In this document: positions 27,379 to 35,921 of the stretch, piece by piece
How the letters are laid out: each line of letters begins with the position of its first letter
How positions within the stretch are numbered: the first letter of the stretch is position 1
Made by a program: the position numbers and the translations under genes
Notes under the pieces: model-generated
Told to the model about the DNA's origin: nothing
Seen by the model: only the letters and a program-made list of their open reading frames with translations
Databases searched by the model: none
Source of the DNA: Kordiimonas laminariae
GTDB taxonomy: Bacteria; Pseudomonadota; Alphaproteobacteria; Sphingomonadales; Kordiimonadaceae
DNA length: 64,000 nt
Direction of reading: 5' to 3'
NCBI RefSeq assembly: GCF_023008165.1
Contig: NZ_JAKQZA010000005.1
Coordinates: 124,001 to 188,000 of the forward strand

Positions 27379-28377
27379 GTGAAAAATCGCGTTTTTTCTG
27401 GCGCTCAGCCATCAGGTAAGCTGACACTTGGTAACTACCTTGGCGCGCTCCGCAACTGGGTAAAGCTGCAGGAAAATTATGAATGTATCTACTGTGTGGT
27501 GGATATGCACGCGATCACTGTCTGGCAAGACCCAAAAGAGCTTGCGGCCCAAACTCGTCAGGCGGCGGCAGCTTATATTGCCTCTGGTGTTGATCCAGAG
27601 AAATCAATTCTCTTTAACCAGAGCCAGGTTTCAGGCCATGCTGAACTTGCCTGGATTTTTAACTGTATTGCTCGCCTTGGATGGCTTAACCGCATGACCC
27701 AGTTCAAGGATAAAGCGGGCAAGAACCGCGAGAATGCTTCGACAGGCCTTTATGTGTATCCAAACCTGATGGCGGCAGATATCCTACTCTATCAGGCAAC
27801 ACACGTTCCTGTTGGGGAAGATCAGAAACAGCATCTTGAGCTAACCCGCGATATCGCACAGAAGTTCAATCATGATTTTGGTGTAGACCTGTTCCCGATC
27901 ACTGAACCGCTAATCCTTGGCGAAGGTGCACGAGTGATGAGCTTGCGTGATGGTACCAAGAAAATGTCCAAATCTGACCCTTCTGAATATAGTCGTATAA
28001 ATTTGAACGACGATTCAGATACTATTGCTCAAAAAATCCGCAAAGCTAAGACAGATGCAGAACTGATCCCGGGTAAGGCTGATTTACTCGAAGGCCGTGC
28101 AGAAGCACAAAACCTTATTGGTATCTATGCTGCCCTTTCAGAGGTAAGCCGAGATACAGTCTGTACTGAATTCGAAGGAAAAGGCTTTGGTGACTTCAAA
28201 AAAGCCCTAACAGAACTGGCGGTTGCCAAGCTCGCACCAATCACTGAAGAAATGGCACGCATTGAGCAAGATCATGCTTATATTGATGGCATTTTAAGAT
28301 CTGGCGCAGAAAAAGCTGATGCAATTGCACAACCTATTCTTAAAGAAGTGAAGAAAGCTGTAGGTTTCTTGAGCTAA
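27379..28377 (+). CDS. trpS: Tryptophanyl-tRNA synthetase
   Basis: A 332-residue class I synthetase. The HIGH-type motif is [12 protein letters not shown] after GAQPSGKL, and the KMSKS motif is intact in [14 protein letters not shown]. Length matches bacterial TrpRS. It charges tRNA-Trp. The start is GTG 27379 with GGAG about eight bases upstream. It directly follows murJ and may share its transcript. There is no obvious terminator just after the stop. Confidence 0.97.
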   Translation: MKNRVFSGAQPSGKLTLGNYLGALRNWVKLQENYECIYCVVDMHAITVWQDPKELAAQTRQAAAAYIASGVDPEKSILFNQSQVSGHAELAWIFNCIARLGWLNRMTQFKDKAGKNRENASTGLYVYPNLMAADILLYQATHVPVGEDQKQHLELTRDIAQKFNHDFGVDLFPITEPLILGEGARVMSLRDGTKKMSKSDPSEYSRINLNDDSDTIAQKIRKAKTDAELIPGKADLLEGRAEAQNLIGIYAALSEVSRDTVCTEFEGKGFGDFKKALTELAVAKLAPITEEMARIEQDHAYIDGILRSGAEKADAIAQPILKEVKKAVGFLS

Positions 28378-28399
28378 CATTCATGAAAGCCCCACTTTC

Positions 28400-28467
28400 G
28401 TTCAGCTATCGTTCATACACTGAACCCTACCATTATGTCACATTAGCGGGAAAGCTGTTGATGTGAC
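28400..28467 (+). promoter_or_regulatory. Repeat-rich upstream region of the DUF4136 lipoprotein gene
   Basis: GTTC-N7-GTTC occurs at 28400-28414, the form of the alphaproteobacterial LexA box, though about two such matches are expected by chance in 64 kb. Next come GTTCA-N5-TGAAC (28411-28425) and a 7-bp inverted repeat GTCACAT/ATGTGAC (28437-28443/28461-28467). No binder can be named with confidence. Confidence 0.25.
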
Positions 28468-28515
28468 CTTTGGGCTGTTTATAGTGTTATTCAAAGGGAT
28501 GAGCGGAGACTTGTA

Positions 28516-29157
28516 ATGACCAAATTTTTTAGCCGAGTGCTTCTGGTACTGGGTGTTGTGGCACTAAGTGCCTGTGCTAGTAATTTCCGGAGTAATGTAA
28601 CAACATTCCACGAAATCACAGCCCCCGGCGGTGAACGTGTGTTGTTAACCCCAATGAACCCTGAAAAGCAGGATAGTATTGAATTCCGCCAGTATGCAGA
28701 TGCAATCGCGGTACAATTACAGGGATATGGCTATAAAGAAACGGGCGAGAGCGAACCAGAATTAATTGCTGGCTTTGATGTAACTATTGATGATGGCCGT
28801 GAAAAGCTTATTAACCGCCCGGGTATCACTCCTTACCCATATTGGACAACCGGTTACTGGGGATATGGACGTTTCTGGCGTTCACCTTTCTTTGGCCCAT
28901 ACGGCGGCTTTGGTTATGGTTTTGGTAACGGCTTCAACAATGAAGTTGTTGCCCGTACAGTTTATCTCGCGACACTACGTGTAGAACTCCGCAAACCTGA
29001 TGGTACTCTTGTTTATGAAGGTCGTGCCGAAACAGAGACACGCCGTAAAGATCTTCCTAAGGTTATGCCGTATCTCGCAAAAGCACTATTTGAACAGTTC
29101 CCGGGGAATAGCGGTGAAACTCGCAGAGTAGTGATTGAAAAAGAGAAAAAGCAGTAA
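28516..29157 (+). CDS. DUF4136 domain lipoprotein
   Basis: A 213-residue lipoprotein. The signal peptide ends in the lipobox LSAC (Cys20 region), so the mature protein is lipid-anchored in the envelope. The following domain fits DUF4136: FHEITAPGGERVLLTPMNPE, then a strand ELIAGFDVTIDDG, a Y/W/G-rich loop (residues about 108-145) and a C-terminal TLRVELRKPDGTLVYEGRAE. The family's function is unknown. The GGAG site lies ten bases before ATG 28516. It is followed by a terminator at 29182. The G/Y/F-rich loop is longer than I would expect. Confidence 0.8.
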   Translation: MTKFFSRVLLVLGVVALSACASNFRSNVTTFHEITAPGGERVLLTPMNPEKQDSIEFRQYADAIAVQLQGYGYKETGESEPELIAGFDVTIDDGREKLINRPGITPYPYWTTGYWGYGRFWRSPFFGPYGGFGYGFGNGFNNEVVARTVYLATLRVELRKPDGTLVYEGRAETETRRKDLPKVMPYLAKALFEQFPGNSGETRRVVIEKEKKQ

Positions 29158-29181
29158 ATACCCCCTCTGCAATGAATATCA

Positions 29182-29213
29182 AAAGGCTCGCATAATGCGG
29201 GCCTTTCTTTTTT
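29182..29213. terminator. Bidirectional terminator
   Basis: AAAGGCTCGCA (29182-29192) pairs with TGCGGGCCTTT (29196-29206), one G-U pair, three-base loop, followed by CTTTTTT. It ends the lipoprotein gene and, read the other way, the AraC-type gene at 29227-30075. Confidence 0.88.
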
Positions 29214-29226
29214 GCGTACAAGCTTA

Positions 29227-30075
29227 CTATCGAAGCGGGATACGAATATCCGTACGGAGTTCTGAGGTCGGTGTAACTTTCGGATCATTAATATATACCT
29301 CAAGAGGCGGCATATCCCGAGGCTCCTCCCCAGACTGCAGCAACCATCTACCGTAAAGCCACTCATAAGCAGCCTTCAGGTTTGAATATGGCCCTTTATG
29401 TTCCAGCACCGCGTACTTGCCGCCCTCAACATCGAAATAATCAAGGCTATCAAGCCCTTCGGGGAACCCCTCTTTTAAGGAAACGGCGACATGAGACCGA
29501 AATTCCGCGCTTGGTTTAGAATCTGGCGCATCATGATAGATGGCAAACAAACTATTCACCTGATCCATTAAAGAATTTGCCATCAAGACAGAGCCCAGAC
29601 CTTTAAACGCCTTTCCAATGCGCTGATATGGCCCAACATGGCAAACGCCTGCAGCTCGAAATCCATTCATTTCCACTATTGATATTGGATACATGCTCTC
29701 ATTCCCTTCACTTAAGGATAGTAAGTTAGTGATTTGAGCACCCTGTTCCCGGAAATCATTCGGCGAAACGCCGTGAGCCTTCTTAAATGCACGAGAGAAA
29801 CTAGCCAGGTTTTGGAAACCGACTTGCTTCGCAACATCCCTTACAGAAGCGTCTTCATGTACAAGAAGGTTTGCAGCCTTGCTAAGGCGTAGATTTCGCA
29901 CAACACCCGCAAGTGTTTCCCCTGTCATCGCTTTGAAAACACGGTGCCAATGATAGCGGGACATGCAGGCAATATCTGCGAGCGTATCAAGGCTTAATTC
30001 TTCATCCAGATTCTCATAAATATACGAGAGAACCCGATTAAGCCTTTTCTCATAGCTGGCAAATGGTTTGTTCAT
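29227..30075 (-). CDS. AraC-family regulator with GyrI-like effector domain
   Basis: A 282-residue regulator. The N-terminal part holds two AraC helix-turn-helix units (LDTLADIACMSRYHWHRVFK and DVAKQVGFQNLASFSRAFKK, ending GVSPNDFRE). The C-terminal part (about 125-282) is a GyrI-like/SOUL effector-binding domain, recognisable by HVGPYQRIGKAF, EGGKYAVLEHKGPY and a final region with EVYINDPKVTP. Such proteins (Rob/BmrR-like) bind small hydrophobic or drug-like molecules. The start is ATG 30075 with AGGAGG six bases upstream; the GTG at 30081 would abut that site. The target is not known; the MBL gene lies upstream, separated by a terminator. Confidence 0.88.
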   Translation of the reverse strand: MNKPFASYEKRLNRVLSYIYENLDEELSLDTLADIACMSRYHWHRVFKAMTGETLAGVVRNLRLSKAANLLVHEDASVRDVAKQVGFQNLASFSRAFKKAHGVSPNDFREQGAQITNLLSLSEGNESMYPISIVEMNGFRAAGVCHVGPYQRIGKAFKGLGSVLMANSLMDQVNSLFAIYHDAPDSKPSAEFRSHVAVSLKEGFPEGLDSLDYFDVEGGKYAVLEHKGPYSNLKAAYEWLYGRWLLQSGEEPRDMPPLEVYINDPKVTPTSELRTDIRIPLR

Positions 30076-30169
30076 CAACACCCTCCTGTCCCGGTTACTT
30101 TAGAGCTGGAGAATGCGTCAGCAAGAGTTTGCATGTATTGCTGAATGTAAAATTGCTTCGATACATGAA

Positions 30170-30195
30170 AAAGGCCCGCAAAACAGCGAGCCTTT
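30170..30195 (-). terminator. Terminator of the MBL-fold gene
   Basis: On the minus strand, AAAGGCTCGC pairs with GCGGGCCTTT across a six-base loop and is followed by TTC. The arms are the same sequence as those at 29182-29206. It lies 24 bases after the MBL-fold stop codon. Confidence 0.78.
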
Positions 30196-30218
30196 CAAAT
30201 CGATTGTATCAGCAAATA

Positions 30219-31112
30219 CTAAACGCTCTTATATACAAACTCGATGAAACGGTCTGTCCAACCATCACGGAGGGAACCAACCTGCTTTTCCACTTCAGCA
30301 AGTGCTTTCATCTTCTGGATATCTTCAAGGCTTTTGCCTTCGCCTTTTAGTTTGGCAACAATTGTACGGGATTCCTGAAGCACTCCAAGATATTTCATCA
30401 AGCCAGCTTTATCCGTTACTTGCCCATGCCCCGGGATAATAATGGTTTCTTCATTCGACATAGATAGTGCTTTTTTAGACGCTGCAATCACGCCATCAAT
30501 ATCACCGCCATTATCTACATCAATGAACGGGAAACTGCCGGCAAAGAATAAATCGCCCATATGGATAAGGTTAGTTTCCTTGAAATAAACGAAACTATCA
30601 CCGTCTGTATGTGCATTTTTCACATGGATAAGGCGCGCATCATCATCGTTCAGGTGCAAAGACATTTCATCATTAAAAGTAACCACAGGAAGCGCAGGAC
30701 CTGGCTGTGCTTCCATTTTGTTATTGAACGCCTTGATGAAGGCTCCTTTTGAAAGACGAACCCGCACATTATCATGCGCCACAATCACCGTACCGGTTTT
30801 ACCAACATTTTCGTTGCCGCCTGTATGGTCACCATGGAAATGCGTATTGATAGCAAAGCGAATTTCAGCATCAGAAATTTTGGCAATTGCCGCCTTGATA
30901 CGGTCAGTAAGTGGTGCGAACTGATCATCGATAATGAAAATACCGTCTGGCCCCGCAGAAATACCAATATTACCACCAGCACCATAAAGTACATGCAAAT
31001 TACCGCGCAAATGTTCGGTTTTAATTTCAACCTGATCCCAATTCTGGGCAGAAGCCGTGCCTGCAATGGTTCCCGCCAGCAACAACCCTTTCACAAAATT
31101 CTTGATCCTCAC
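30219..31112 (-). CDS. Secreted MBL-fold metallo-hydrolase
   Basis: A 297-residue protein with a signal peptide (residues 1-22, ending ASA) and a metallo-beta-lactamase fold. The metal motif is HFHGDHTGGNE (about residues 92-102), followed by a later His in VKNAHTDGDSF and by PGHGQVTDK. Similar secreted proteins are related to class B beta-lactamases and to sulfur or quinoprotein-associated hydrolases, but no particular substrate is indicated. The start is GTG 31112, with AGGAG about six bases away; no ATG fits. It is followed by its own terminator. A plain beta-lactamase call would be too strong. Confidence 0.82.
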   Translation of the reverse strand: MRIKNFVKGLLLAGTIAGTASAQNWDQVEIKTEHLRGNLHVLYGAGGNIGISAGPDGIFIIDDQFAPLTDRIKAAIAKISDAEIRFAINTHFHGDHTGGNENVGKTGTVIVAHDNVRVRLSKGAFIKAFNNKMEAQPGPALPVVTFNDEMSLHLNDDDARLIHVKNAHTDGDSFVYFKETNLIHMGDLFFAGSFPFIDVDNGGDIDGVIAASKKALSMSNEETIIIPGHGQVTDKAGLMKYLGVLQESRTIVAKLKGEGKSLEDIQKMKALAEVEKQVGSLRDGWTDRFIEFVYKSV

Positions 31113-31305
31113 CCTATGCTCCTACTTCAAATTTAGCCCTGCACGGATACTAGCCATCGCCAGATAAGGGTCAATCACCACACTGAAAGTTGATAAGTGC
31201 TGTTTTGCCGTCAATCTGCCATTCTTTTTCGTTATTTGCCTTTGCTCAGCAGCCGATTATTGGCTACATGAAAGAAGAGTTTGATTTAAATCCTTAGGGG
31301 GAACC

Positions 31306-32526
31306 ATGGCAGGTAAAAAAACCATCGCTGTTGTCTTCGGCGGCCGTAGTGTTGAGCACGACGTAAGTATTCTAACTGGCTTGCAGTTTCTTGAAGCGCT
31401 CGACCCTGGTAAATACGATGGTATTCCTGTTTATGTTGACCCCCTTGGCCAGTGGTGGACAGGCACCGCGCTGACCAAGCGCTCTCACTATCCGCTGAAG
31501 GGCGATGCACATAAGGATTTGCAGCAGATCCATCTGGATTTAGCAACTGCAGCGGCGGGCAGACCTCAGTTTACAGCATTCCAAAAAAGCTTAATGGGTG
31601 AAAAACGTATTCAGATACCGTTTGATCTGATTGTTCCCGCTATTCACGGCTCTAACGGTGAAGATGGTACGTTGCAGGGCCTTCTTGATTTTGCAGGCAT
31701 TCCATATGCAGGTTGCCGTACGCTTGGTGCCGCTGGCACAATGGATAAAGTATTTGCGAAAAAAGTAGCCCGTGCCGAAGAGCTAAAGGTTTTGCCAGAA
31801 CTGATAGTAAACCGCCCAGAAAAAGGTACTTTCCTGGACCCCGAGAAAATCAAGCAAGAGCTAGTGGCAGCTCTTGGCTCTGAAACTTACCCACTGATTG
31901 TTAAACCTTGTAACCTCGGCTCAAGCGTGGGGGTTGGCAAGGCTGATGATATAGATGGCCTGATCGCGGCTCTTATGACCGCCTTCCGCTTGGATAGTGA
32001 AGCAATTGTGGAACCTTTTGTACCAAATCTGGTGGAATACAACATCGCCTGCATGAACAGCCCTGACGGTTCTATTGAAACATCAGCAATTGAACGCCCT
32101 GCAATGGATGCAGATGTTCTTGATTTCAAAAATAAATATTTGGCTGGCGGTACACCAGGTGGCCCCAAGCTTGATAGCGGACCAAGCGAAGGCATGGTGT
32201 CCCTAAACCGCACACTCAACCCTGATGAACTTACAGCTGAGCAGGAGAGCTTTATCAGGGGTACAGCGAGCGGCATTTTTAAAGCCCTCAAGCTTGCAGG
32301 CTCCGTACGGATTGATTTTTTGTGTGATGGTGAAACAGGCGAAATCTGGCTCAATGAAGTAAACACCATTCCAGGGTCATTCGCTTATTTCCTATGGGAA
32401 GCCGCTGAAACCCCCGTAAGCTTTCTATCACTTACAAATCGTATGATTGAAGAAGGCTTTGCCCTCTCTTCCTCAAGACTTGGCGCGACGGATGCGCAAG
32501 CTGGCGATTCCAAAATTTTTGCCTAA
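31306..32526 (+). CDS. D-alanine--D-alanine ligase family protein
   Basis: A 406-residue ATP-grasp ligase of the Ddl family. The substrate-1 block VVFGGRSVEHDVSILTG is at residues 8-24, LGSSVGV near 204-210, and the metal/phosphate block LNEVNTIPGS near 348. The omega loop that shapes the second-substrate pocket reads LDFKNKY, where typical Ddl has (F)YDYEAKY, so the tyrosine there is lost. Ddl joins two D-alanines; changed loop residues in the Van ligases alter the second substrate. An AGGGGGAA site precedes ATG 31306. The gene forms a tight cluster with a hydrolase and a membrane MurF-like ligase, 12 bases and -8 bases apart. Confidence 0.85.
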   Translation: MAGKKTIAVVFGGRSVEHDVSILTGLQFLEALDPGKYDGIPVYVDPLGQWWTGTALTKRSHYPLKGDAHKDLQQIHLDLATAAAGRPQFTAFQKSLMGEKRIQIPFDLIVPAIHGSNGEDGTLQGLLDFAGIPYAGCRTLGAAGTMDKVFAKKVARAEELKVLPELIVNRPEKGTFLDPEKIKQELVAALGSETYPLIVKPCNLGSSVGVGKADDIDGLIAALMTAFRLDSEAIVEPFVPNLVEYNIACMNSPDGSIETSAIERPAMDADVLDFKNKYLAGGTPGGPKLDSGPSEGMVSLNRTLNPDELTAEQESFIRGTASGIFKALKLAGSVRIDFLCDGETGEIWLNEVNTIPGSFAYFLWEAAETPVSFLSLTNRMIEEGFALSSSRLGATDAQAGDSKIFA

Positions 32527-32538
32527 GGCTAAGACATC

Positions 32539-33294
32539 GTGACTGATAAAAGCTGGTTTTATAAAGAATTAGGCGCAAGCGAGAACACAATTCACTGGCT
32601 TCACGGCTGGGGTACGAGCCACGCTAGCTTCAGTCGCATGGCTGAGCTTTTCAAAAAGGATGCTTCAAACCGGCTTTATGATCTACCCGGTTTTGGAAAT
32701 ACACCTGCCCTTAGTAAAGATGCTGGAACCTTCGAATATTCTGAAGCCTTTATCAAACAACTAGACCCGAGCCAAAGCCACATAATTATTGGCCACAGCT
32801 ATGGTGGCCGCGTCGCTATTCAACTGGCAGCGAAATACCCTGACCGTATTAAAGCTATCATTCTTGTGGCAGGCGCTGGTTTGCAGCGCAAACGTTCCCT
32901 CAAATTTAAAACCCGAGCATTCCTACTGCGTACTCTTGGTAAACTGGCACGTTTCTCAGATAGTCTTTTCAAAACCAGTTTCCGAGAAGCTTATACCAAC
33001 AAATTCGGTAGCACAGATTATAAAAATGCTGGTGTTTTACGGCAAACACTGGTGAAAGCAGTAACAGAAGACCTTAGCCCACAAGCAAGGGAAGTCCGCT
33101 GCCCTACCCTTCTGGTGTACGGTAGTGAAGACACGGATACACCACCAGAGATTGGCAGGAAATACGAACGGCTCATTCCTCTGGCGCGCTATGAAGAACT
33201 GAGCGGTTATGATCACCACGATATACTGAGCCGAGGTGCGTATCAGTGCGAAGCACTTATCAAAGCTTTTTTGAAAGATATTGAAAATGCCTGA
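32539..33294 (+). CDS. Alpha/beta hydrolase in the ddl-murF-like cluster
   Basis: A 251-residue alpha/beta hydrolase. The oxyanion block is HGWGTSHASF (residues 22-31), the nucleophile Ser87 lies in GHSYGG, the acid is in VYGSEDTDTPPE, and the histidine is in SGYDHHDILS. There is no signal peptide, so it acts in the cytoplasm. The start is GTG 32539. The stop overlaps the next gene by eight bases. From memory, a hydrolase between ddlA and murF is also found in Helicobacter and Campylobacter, where its role is unclear; here I infer some part in processing a peptidoglycan precursor or lipid partner, but the substrate is unknown. Confidence 0.8.
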   Translation: MTDKSWFYKELGASENTIHWLHGWGTSHASFSRMAELFKKDASNRLYDLPGFGNTPALSKDAGTFEYSEAFIKQLDPSQSHIIIGHSYGGRVAIQLAAKYPDRIKAIILVAGAGLQRKRSLKFKTRAFLLRTLGKLARFSDSLFKTSFREAYTNKFGSTDYKNAGVLRQTLVKAVTEDLSPQAREVRCPTLLVYGSEDTDTPPEIGRKYERLIPLARYEELSGYDHHDILSRGAYQCEALIKAFLKDIENA

Positions 33295-35038
33295 TCTTTC
33301 CACAAACCTGATTATGTCTGTTCTTGGCGGATTATTTATCCTGTGGTTTGCCTATGAACGAGGTCTAGCCCTTTTGATGTTCTTCCAGCAGGAAGAATAT
33401 GATGGGCCAAGGTTTGTATCCTGGATCAAACAAAAACAGGGTTATGATAAAACAACCAGCATATGGCTTCTTGTGGCTGTGCTTATCGGAATTATTTCCC
33501 ACACATTACTGGCAAACACCCAAGCTGCTTTCATAATTGGTGTTGCGAGCTTCCTTGTATGGCCAACAATGGCTGTAGCGATATTTCAAGGCATCTGGCT
33601 TTCACGAAAAAACCGAAAAAACTCTAAAAAGCCTCTTGTATTAACCCAGCGCGCCAAACGTATTTTACAAGTTTATATGCTGCTTTCAGCAGCAGCTTAT
33701 ACATTTCTGATCTTGGCTTCCAAACTATCGCCTAAGGGCTCACAGTTCAGTATCAGCGTTGAAACAGACAGCGAAAGCTGGCTGGATATGATTGGTTTTG
33801 TAAAGGTAAGTTACGATTGGCAAATTGTTGCTATAGCGGCGCTGTTGATTGTATTTGTTCAAGCTCTGCCCTTCCTTCTGGTGCTTGCCAACAAGCTTCT
33901 GGAACCATTTGAAGAACGCGTGAAGGCGAAATTTCGACAGGAAGCAATTGATAAATTTGCTGAGCTTCAGCCAAAGGTGATCGCGATTACTGGCTCGTTC
34001 GGCAAAACCTCTACCAAACATATCCTTTCCCACATCCTAGGCGCGGCGGCACCAACACTTGCAACACCCGGCAGCGTGAACACAGATATGGGTATCACAC
34101 GGGTAATCCGGGAAAGCCTTACAGCTGAACACCAGTTTTTCATCGTGGAAATGGGCGCATACGGCCCAGGTTCAATTGCGCGGCTATGTAAACTCACTCC
34201 ACCAAATGTTGGCTTAATCACTGCGGTTGGCGCAGCTCACTATGAACGCTTCAAAACGCTTGAAACCGTTGCACGCGCCAAGTTTGAAATCGCAGAAGCA
34301 ACTTTCGCCAACGGTGGCCAGATGGTTGTGAATAAAGACGGTATCGAGGCAAGCCTTCTAAATGAGCGCCTGCATGCTGTGGCGGGCGACTATAAGTTAG
34401 TGGGCACGGAAGGTGATGTTATTTTCAAAGGATACACCTCCACACCCGAAGGTATTGAGGTAACTGTAGAAGCAGAAGGTGAAGAACATATCCTGAAATG
34501 CCCACTGTTTGGCGAGCATCAAGCGGGTAATGTAGCAACAGCGGCTGCAACAGCCCGCGCCGTTGGATTACCTTGGAGCGCGATTAAAGGCGCCCTCGCT
34601 TCTGTACCACAAATCAGATACCGCCTTGAAGTGAGCAAATCAACATCCGGGCCAACCCTTATTAATGATGCCTATAATAGTAACCCGGTTGGGTTCGCCG
34701 CCGCACTTGAAACACTTGATGTGCTGAAAAAAGAGGGCGGGCGCCGCATTCTTGTGACCCCTGGTATGGTTGAGCTTGGCTCGATGCATGATAAGGAGCA
34801 CGAACGCCTGGGCGCCTTGGCTGCAAAACACTGTGATATTGTGCTCATTGTTACACCTGACCGAATCCCAACCTTCGTTAAGGGATTAGAACAGGCAAAC
34901 GATGGCAGCGTGACCGTGATGACCTTTACCAAACAGGACGATGCCGAAAAATGGGCTAAAGCAAACTGGAGAGAAGGTGACGCGGTTCTCTTTGAAAACA
35001 ACCTGCCTGACCTTTATGAAGCCGAGGTAAGTTTCTAA
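33287..35038 (+). CDS. Membrane-anchored Mur ligase (MurF-like)
   Basis: A 583-residue fusion. Residues 1-205 hold about five hydrophobic segments (two before residue 75, one near 80-105, then near 125-145 and 185-205). A Mur ligase follows: ATP loop TGSFGKTSTK near 233-242, the lysine-binding and His region, NDAYNSNP near 460 (the family's third-domain mark) and a C-terminal Rossmann part with GGRRILVTPGMVELG. MurF adds D-Ala-D-Ala to the UDP-MurNAc tripeptide. Normal alphaproteobacterial MurF is soluble and lies in the dcw cluster, which is not here, so this is probably a second, membrane-bound copy. The ATG overlaps the hydrolase gene by eight bases. Confidence 0.82.
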   Translation: MPDLSTNLIMSVLGGLFILWFAYERGLALLMFFQQEEYDGPRFVSWIKQKQGYDKTTSIWLLVAVLIGIISHTLLANTQAAFIIGVASFLVWPTMAVAIFQGIWLSRKNRKNSKKPLVLTQRAKRILQVYMLLSAAAYTFLILASKLSPKGSQFSISVETDSESWLDMIGFVKVSYDWQIVAIAALLIVFVQALPFLLVLANKLLEPFEERVKAKFRQEAIDKFAELQPKVIAITGSFGKTSTKHILSHILGAAAPTLATPGSVNTDMGITRVIRESLTAEHQFFIVEMGAYGPGSIARLCKLTPPNVGLITAVGAAHYERFKTLETVARAKFEIAEATFANGGQMVVNKDGIEASLLNERLHAVAGDYKLVGTEGDVIFKGYTSTPEGIEVTVEAEGEEHILKCPLFGEHQAGNVATAAATARAVGLPWSAIKGALASVPQIRYRLEVSKSTSGPTLINDAYNSNPVGFAAALETLDVLKKEGGRRILVTPGMVELGSMHDKEHERLGALAAKHCDIVLIVTPDRIPTFVKGLEQANDGSVTVMTFTKQDDAEKWAKANWREGDAVLFENNLPDLYEAEVSF

Positions 35039-35047
35039 GAAAGAACC

Positions 35048-35860
35048 TTAATCTTTTATCTGCAGATCAAGCCGCTCGAGGTTAGCTCTTGCGGCTTCTG
35101 CATCGATACCCTCGGGATCAAGCTCAATAACTTTCAACCAGCTTTTACGGGCTAGTTCAAACTGGCCCATAGCATCTTCAAGATTCCCACGTTCCAGATA
35201 ACCAATGGAGGCCTCTGGGAACAGTTTCTGATATTCATCAAGATATTGCTGCGCTTTGATATAATTATCTGATGCACGGGCAGAAGAAGCGGCAAAAATA
35301 AGAATATCCTTACGCTCACCATCAATAACGATAACCTGTTCTATCAAACCAAGCGCTTCAGAGAAGGAACCGTCAGCCGCAAAAATTTGCGCCTTATCAA
35401 GAAGCAGATTCGCATATTGCAGGGAATTTTCAGTAGCCAGCGAAAGTGCCGTATTAATTGCAGCTTCCGCATTCACAGTTTCATCAGCAAAAAGCCAGGC
35501 ATTTGCCGCCTGCCCATACATATCAGCCAGCATTTCAGCCGTTGCTGTGATACGTTGACCGCGCCGGATAGGCATATCCTTACCAATACGCATATCCTCG
35601 GCAATACGTTCCAGCCTGATACCAGCTTCCGCAAATTCACCAAGCCCAAACAATCCCACCGCTTCACAGTGACGTGCAGGAACGCCCCCGCCTTCGCCCT
35701 GCCAGACAAGCGCCATATTAATCGCTTTATCAGGCGTGCGCTCAGCCATTTCAAGGCAGCGGTCATACCGTTTTTCTTCGGCTTCCTGAGCGTAAACAGC
35801 AGAAGATGTGACAGACAAAATTGCCGCACAGATAAATGATGTAATGACAGATTGCTTCAT
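35048..35860 (-). CDS. Secreted TPR-repeat protein
   Basis: A 270-residue protein with a signal peptide (MKQSVITSFICAAILSVTSS, ending AVYA) and a mature chain of helical repeats. Several TPR-like units can be seen, clearest at the end: QLFPEASIGYLERGNLEDAM and QFELARKSWLKVIELDPEGIDA. TPR proteins mediate protein contacts; no partner is indicated. I started it at ATG 35860 because the longer frame would remove the signal peptide and overlap the divergent dehydratase gene. It is convergent with the MurF-like gene, nine bases apart. Confidence 0.72.
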   Translation of the reverse strand: MKQSVITSFICAAILSVTSSAVYAQEAEEKRYDRCLEMAERTPDKAINMALVWQGEGGGVPARHCEAVGLFGLGEFAEAGIRLERIAEDMRIGKDMPIRRGQRITATAEMLADMYGQAANAWLFADETVNAEAAINTALSLATENSLQYANLLLDKAQIFAADGSFSEALGLIEQVIVIDGERKDILIFAASSARASDNYIKAQQYLDEYQKLFPEASIGYLERGNLEDAMGQFELARKSWLKVIELDPEGIDAEAARANLERLDLQIKD

Positions 35861-35921
35861 GCGAGGCACAGTGCAAAAACCACATGGCAATTTCAAGGCA
35901 GAATTATAGGGAATAGTTTCA

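Noticed and set aside
28400-28414. GTTC-N7-GTTC as a firm LexA box
   Set aside because: Only eight fixed bases; about two matches are expected by chance in 64 kb, and the gene downstream is not a known SOS gene. Kept only as a weak note.
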